A DNA stretch of 12,591 nucleotides from assembly GCA_025999115.1 (NCBI GenBank), contig BNWW01000052.1, forward strand, positions 1 through 12,591, read 5' to 3'. The first letter of the stretch is position 1, and each line of letters starts with the position of its first letter. Source of the stretch: Bacteroidia bacterium (GTDB lineage: Bacteria; Bacteroidota; Bacteroidia; Bacteroidales; Azobacteroidaceae). The notes under the pieces are model-generated. The model saw nothing but the letters and a program-made list of their open reading frames with translations, had not been told where the DNA came from and made no database searches. Below are positions 8,584 to 12,591 of this stretch, one piece after another. A program made the translations under genes and the position numbers.

Positions 8584-9103
8584 AATTTATAATTCTCAAT
8601 TGTTCTTTCACGCTTGCATCCAAACGTTGATCTTCTATTTCCAAAATAAATCCGCCGATAATATCCGCATCGGTTGTAGTGTGAAACTCCACTTGGTTGC
8701 CGGTAGCTTGCGCAATTACCGGAATCAGCGCTTTTTCCAATTTTTCGTCGGCCGGTTCCACGGTGGTCAGATGTACCACAACTTGGCCTTTGGCTTTGCG
8801 ATAAACCGTTTCGTACATCCGCGCTATGTTTTCCATATAAGCGGCGCGACCGTTATTTATCACCAAATTAACCGCTTGCGACAGAATTTCATCGTTCGAC
8901 AATCCGCCGGCCGTAGTCAATAACTCGACTTTTTTTGCGGCTTCAACGGTTGGATCGTTCATCACATTTCGCATTGCCGGATAGTCGGAAAAGTTTTTCG
9001 ACAAAGTCTGCATTTCGCCGTACAAGCCGGTTTCTTTTCCTTTTTCAGCGGCAAATTCGTAAATAGCGCGCGCATACCGATGGGCTATGATTCCTGCATC
9101 CAT
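8564..9103 (-). CDS. atpH: F1F0 ATP synthase subunit delta
   Basis: Delta (the OSCP homologue) is part of the peripheral stalk. It sits on top of F1 and holds the b subunits so that alpha3beta3 does not turn with the rotor. The product is 179 residues, the usual size. The N-terminal helical domain begins [18 protein letters not shown] (5-22), a typical opening of the family. The C-terminal signature is [25 protein letters not shown] (148-172), matching the conserved GG-x-x-L-x-I-x-D-x-x-LD-x-S-V pattern. The start codon overlaps the atpF stop by one base (TAATG), and the 3' end overlaps atpA by 20 bases, so all three are very likely made from one transcript with coupled translation. Confidence 0.97.
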   Translation of the reverse strand: MDAGIIAHRYARAIYEFAAEKGKETGLYGEMQTLSKNFSDYPAMRNVMNDPTVEAAKKVELLTTAGGLSNDEILSQAVNLVINNGRAAYMENIARMYETVYRKAKGQVVVHLTTVEPADEKLEKALIPVIAQATGNQVEFHTTTDADIIGGFILEIEDQRLDASVKEQLRIINYEYQSK

Positions 9104-9597
9104 TAATTCAATTGTGCTTCTGCGATTAATTGATCAACCAATTTCGATTGAGCGGATTTATCTTCGAGATTTCTCCGCAAGATTTTTTCAGCAATTCCGA
9201 CCGAGAGCGCAGCTATTTGATTGTGGACGTCGCGCATAGCCAGTGTTTTTTCCCGTTCGATCGCGCGATTGGCTTCTTCCATCACTTTTCCTGCTTCGAT
9301 GTGGGCTTGATCTTTGGCGTCGGAAACGATTTTTGTGCGCATTTCGTTGGCTTCCTTCAAGATACGCACTTGTTCGCTACGCGCCTCATTTATCATCCGT
9401 TCGCTTTCTTCCTTCACACCCAGCAGTTGTTCGTTGGCTTGTTTGGCAGCATCCAAGGATTGGTCAATGTAGGCTTTTCGTTCGTCCACCATTTTCACGA
9501 TGACCGGAAAACCAAACTTGGCCAATACGAAGAAGACTATCCCGAAAGACAGCAACATCCAAAAGAGCAAACCAGGTTCAGGCGTTACTAAACTCAT
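9103..9597 (-). CDS. atpF: F1F0 ATP synthase subunit b
   Basis: Subunit b is the membrane-anchored peripheral stalk, which forms a dimer linking subunit a to delta. The product is 164 residues. One N-terminal membrane helix (about 8-28, GLLFWMLLSFGIVFFVLAKFG) is followed by a long charged helix suited to a coiled coil (about 37-145). The C-terminal part contains QIAALSVGIAEKILRRNL (127-144), a typical b-subunit end. There is a single b gene and no b' paralogue in the visible operon. The start lies 4 bases after the atpE stop, and the stop overlaps the atpH start by one base. Confidence 0.97.
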   Translation of the reverse strand: MSLVTPEPGLLFWMLLSFGIVFFVLAKFGFPVIVKMVDERKAYIDQSLDAAKQANEQLLGVKEESERMINEARSEQVRILKEANEMRTKIVSDAKDQAHIEAGKVMEEANRAIEREKTLAMRDVHNQIAALSVGIAEKILRRNLEDKSAQSKLVDQLIAEAQLN

Positions 9598-9601
9598 AAT
9601 T

Positions 9602-9841
9602 TTATTTTAAGAAGAATCCGCAAACCAAGATTGCAAACAAAGCGGCGCCTTCAACAAACGCTGCCGACAAAATCATATTCATCCGAATATCACCTGCGGC
9701 TTCGGGTTGACGGGCAATACCATCCAATGCGGCAGAACCGATTTTTCCGATACCCATACCTGCGCCGATAACGGCCAAACCTGCGCCCACTCCTGCGCCT
9801 AATTCTGCTAAACCTAATCCGGTTGAAACTTCTAATAACAT
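9602..9841 (-). CDS. atpE: F1F0 ATP synthase subunit c (proteolipid)
   Basis: Subunit c forms the ring that rotates as ions pass through F0. The product is 79 residues with two membrane helices joined by the polar loop ARQPE (43-47). The ion-carrying carboxylate is Glu64 in FVEGAALFAILV. Position 31 is Ile, where Na+-dependent rings have Gln, and Glu64 is followed by Gly-Ala, not Ser-Thr, so the ring is predicted to carry protons. The frame stays open upstream to 10012 (136 residues), but that extension is antisense or out-of-frame to atpB and reads through the palindrome. ATG 9841 gives the standard c-subunit N-terminus. Its leader is A-rich with no Shine-Dalgarno. An 88-base gap containing a palindrome separates it from atpB. 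Confidence 0.97.
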   Translation of the reverse strand: MLLEVSTGLGLAELGAGVGAGLAVIGAGMGIGKIGSAALDGIARQPEAAGDIRMNMILSAAFVEGAALFAILVCGFFLK

Positions 9842-9890
9842 AATTTTTTCGTTTTTAATGTTTATATTTTTAAAATTATTTTCTCTGTTT

Positions 9891-9926
9891 TGGGGGATTG
9901 CGGTCAAGCCCGCAATGACGCTCCCA
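9891..9926 (-). repeat. Palindromic repeat-like element in the atpB-atpE gap
   Basis: On the minus strand ATTGCGG and CCGCAAT form a perfect 7-bp stem (9897-9903 with 9910-9916) around a 6-base loop. A second pairing of CCCA-type bases with TGGG (9891-9894 with 9923-9926) encloses it. The element starts a few bases after the atpB stop codon, and its GC content is much higher than the A/T-rich remainder of the gap. The core resembles dispersed GTCATTGCGGGCTTGAC-type palindromes that I remember from many bacterial genomes. I see no second copy in this window. It could act as an RNA hairpin that protects or separates the atpB and atpE messages. Confidence 0.6.
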
Positions 9927-9929
9927 CTG

Positions 9930-11045
9930 CTAATGCTTTGCGTGGTGCGGCTCGACCTGCGACAAACCGATGAATACCGCCGAAAGCATGGTAAACACAT
10001 AAGCCTGCACATAAGCCACCAGCAATTCGATAAAATCGATAAATACGGTCATTACCACCGAGAAAGCCGACATCAAACCGTTGCCAAGCGCTCCCATGGT
10101 AGTTGTTAAAAAGACAATCGCCACCAAACCCAAAACAATCGAGTGTCCCGCCAAAATATTGGCAAACAAACGCACCATCAAGGCAAACGGTTTGGTAAAA
10201 ACACCTATCAATTCGATGATCGGAATAATCGGGGGAATTTTCAACCACACCGGCACTTCCGGCCAAAAAATTTCTTTCCAATATTCTTTTGTTCCGAAAA
10301 CGTTTACAATCACAAAAGTAAAAATCGCCAACGTGAATGTGATGGCGATATTGCCCGTAACATTGGCTCCTCCCGGAAAAATGGGAATCAATCCGAGCAA
10401 ATTATTAATGATAATGAAAAAGAAAACGGTCAATAAATAGGGCGTGTAACGTTGATAATTCTTTCCTATACAAGGTTTTATCACATCATCGACAATACTC
10501 ATCATCGTCAGTTCCATAAAAGCGACAAAGCCTTTGGGCGACAATTCTTCCGGTTTGCCCTGCCGTTTTTTATACCATTTGGCGCAGGATAAAACCAAGA
10601 TTATCAATAAAATACTGCTCATTAACAGAGAAACGGCATTTTTAGTCAATGAAAAATCCCACGGGCGAATTTGTGTTCCATCGGATACTGTTTCTACGAT
10701 TTTTCCTTTATAATCACCTTCTTCCGCAATCGAAAATCCGAGGTAGGATTCGTGTCCGTGATGAAAACGGGCGGATGAAAAAACGTGCCAACCGCTCTCT
10801 TTTCCTTTCACAATCACGGGCAGAGGAATGGCAATGTGCGTTTGTCCGAACGAAGTGATGTGCCAATCGTAAGCATCGCCCACGTGTTCAAGAATCATGG
10901 AATTTACGTCGAATTTTTCAGCAGGGACTTCGTGCAACTCCGTTTGGGCATTCATTGTTAATGCATTCAGAAATAACAAGAACAATGCTGTCATTGCATT
11001 CCGTGCTACAACGCAGAATCTTATCCGATGATTATTTTGTTTCAT
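9930..11045 (-). CDS. atpB: F1F0 ATP synthase subunit a, with long periplasmic N-terminal region
   Basis: Subunit a holds the two proton half-channels next to the c-ring. The product is 371 residues, about 100 longer than E. coli a. Residues 1-33 look like a cleavable signal peptide (hydrophobic core, MNA before Gln34). Residues about 34-130 form a soluble, presumably periplasmic segment with a His-rich stretch (ARFHHGHES), an extension I associate with Bacteroidota. The membrane core runs from about 135 to 362. The essential arginine is Arg292 in ALMVRLFANILAGH. His301 and Glu340 occupy the positions of E. coli Glu219 and His245, and Gln347 matches Gln252. The start overlaps the preceding small membrane protein gene by 14 bases. 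The C-terminus (FIGLSQVEPHHAKH) appears complete despite the palindrome immediately downstream. Confidence 0.97.
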   Translation of the reverse strand: MKQNNHRIRFCVVARNAMTALFLLFLNALTMNAQTELHEVPAEKFDVNSMILEHVGDAYDWHITSFGQTHIAIPLPVIVKGKESGWHVFSSARFHHGHESYLGFSIAEEGDYKGKIVETVSDGTQIRPWDFSLTKNAVSLLMSSILLIILVLSCAKWYKKRQGKPEELSPKGFVAFMELTMMSIVDDVIKPCIGKNYQRYTPYLLTVFFFIIINNLLGLIPIFPGGANVTGNIAITFTLAIFTFVIVNVFGTKEYWKEIFWPEVPVWLKIPPIIPIIELIGVFTKPFALMVRLFANILAGHSIVLGLVAIVFLTTTMGALGNGLMSAFSVVMTVFIDFIELLVAYVQAYVFTMLSAVFIGLSQVEPHHAKH

Positions 11046-11361
11046 TATTCTTCTTTAATTTTTTTTCCACCGACGTCAAATACAACGTATCAATAATCAA
11101 AAATACACCGTACAATATACCCGAAGCGATAACAAATCGTTTTGTTTCAATCGAAACCGCTAACTTATACACCAGCAAAAACACCAAAAGCAAAAAGATT
11201 TTCGCCAATTTCAACGCCATATATAACGATAACAATTGTTGCGGAGTAGTCGTAAACTTCTTTTTATGAACGATATAAATAGATGTCAACGAATAAGCCG
11301 CGAAAAACAGGAAAACTCCAGCCAACCAATACCACGTTTCTATGTTCGTAAAAATCATCAT
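11032..11361 (-). CDS. Small AtpI-like membrane protein in the ATP synthase operon
   Basis: A small, very hydrophobic protein encoded between atpC and atpB, a position often held by a poorly characterised AtpI/UncI-type gene in this phylum. Counting from ATG 11361 it has 109 residues. Membrane segments are WYWLAGVFLFFAAYSLTSIYIV, then LLSLYMALKLAKIFLLLVFLLVYKL (with internal lysines), then FVIASGILYGVFLIIDTLYL. It ends in a Lys-rich tail (VEKKLKKNNETK). AtpI proteins are thought to help assemble the c-ring or to aid cation supply. That role is inferred from position and hydrophobic profile only. A GTG at 11376 would add five residues and overlap atpC. ATG 11361, four bases after the atpC stop, is preferred. 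The 3' end overlaps atpB by 14 bases. Confidence 0.75.
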   Translation of the reverse strand: MMIFTNIETWYWLAGVFLFFAAYSLTSIYIVHKKKFTTTPQQLLSLYMALKLAKIFLLLVFLLVYKLAVSIETKRFVIASGILYGVFLIIDTLYLTSVEKKLKKNNETK

Positions 11362-11365
11362 TTTT

Positions 11366-12591
<1,226 letters not shown>

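Noticed and set aside
8186..8923. 245-codon open frame on the plus strand
   Set aside because: It is antisense to the 5' part of atpA and most of atpH, both of which are unmistakable. The translation has low complexity (Ser/Pro/Thr-rich) and no family signature.
9130..9591. 153-codon open frame on the plus strand
   Set aside because: It is fully antisense to atpF, and its Phe/His-rich composition is what the complement of a Glu/Lys/Ala-rich coiled coil gives.
9897..9916. Intrinsic terminator between atpB and atpE
   Set aside because: In the direction of transcription the stem is followed by CCCCCAAAACAG, with no U-tract, and stopping here would cut off five essential ATP synthase genes.
9842..10012. 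Upstream in-frame extension of atpE to 136 residues
   Set aside because: It overlaps the 3' end of atpB in another frame, reads through the palindrome, and is Arg/Ser/Cys-rich. ATG 9841 gives a normal c-subunit N-terminus.
9904..10281. 125-codon minus-strand open frame
   Set aside because: It lies inside atpB in another frame, with no family signature. atpB has its complete motif set.

Overview
The window comes from a Bacteroidota genome, most likely of the order Bacteroidales. The evidence is a TonB-dependent receptor paired with an OB-fold surface lipoprotein, a protein ending in a type IX secretion (T9SS) type A sorting domain, A-rich leaders that mostly lack Shine-Dalgarno sequences, and an ATP synthase operon in the order typical of Bacteroidota (atpD-atpC-small membrane protein-atpB-atpE-atpF-atpH-atpA-atpG). 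Genus and species cannot be read from the sequence. No stretch longer than about 300 bases lacks a gene. I saw no tRNA, rRNA, CRISPR array or insertion sequence.

Left part (1-5750, plus strand) is an outer-envelope locus. It opens with the C-terminal 616 codons of a TonB-dependent receptor whose start lies off the left edge. After 24 bases comes a 719-residue lipoprotein with an N-terminal DUF5689-like OB-fold domain, two tandem DUF6359-like domains and a C-terminal beta-sandwich-like domain. A strong hairpin follows. The last gene is a secreted 533-residue protein with two related beta-rich modules around a Big-like domain and a T9SS sorting domain. A plausible reading is a receptor with a surface-exposed partner lipoprotein, plus a separately transcribed surface protein. 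The substrate is unknown.

Right part (5628-12591, minus strand) is the F-type ATP synthase operon, transcribed leftward. atpD is partial because its 5' end is off the right edge. It is followed by atpC, an AtpI-like small membrane protein, atpB, atpE, atpF, atpH, atpA and atpG. The genes are tightly packed, with ATGA or TAATG overlaps at several joints. The exception is an 88-base gap between atpB and atpE, which contains a perfect 7-bp palindrome resembling a dispersed repeat. A lipoprotein of the DUF3298/RsiV-like type follows atpG 17 bases later and is probably the last cistron.

The most notable structure is the boundary between the two halves, at about 5706-5720. The DUF3298-like gene loses its C-terminal half there and reads on into the antisense strand of the T9SS sorting domain. 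The T9SS gene loses its normal terminal codons there and reads seven residues into the antisense strand of the lipoprotein gene. The simplest explanation is a rearrangement or deletion junction that fused two unrelated loci tail to tail, or a chimeric assembly join. I found no convincing new defence system or other new multi-gene system.
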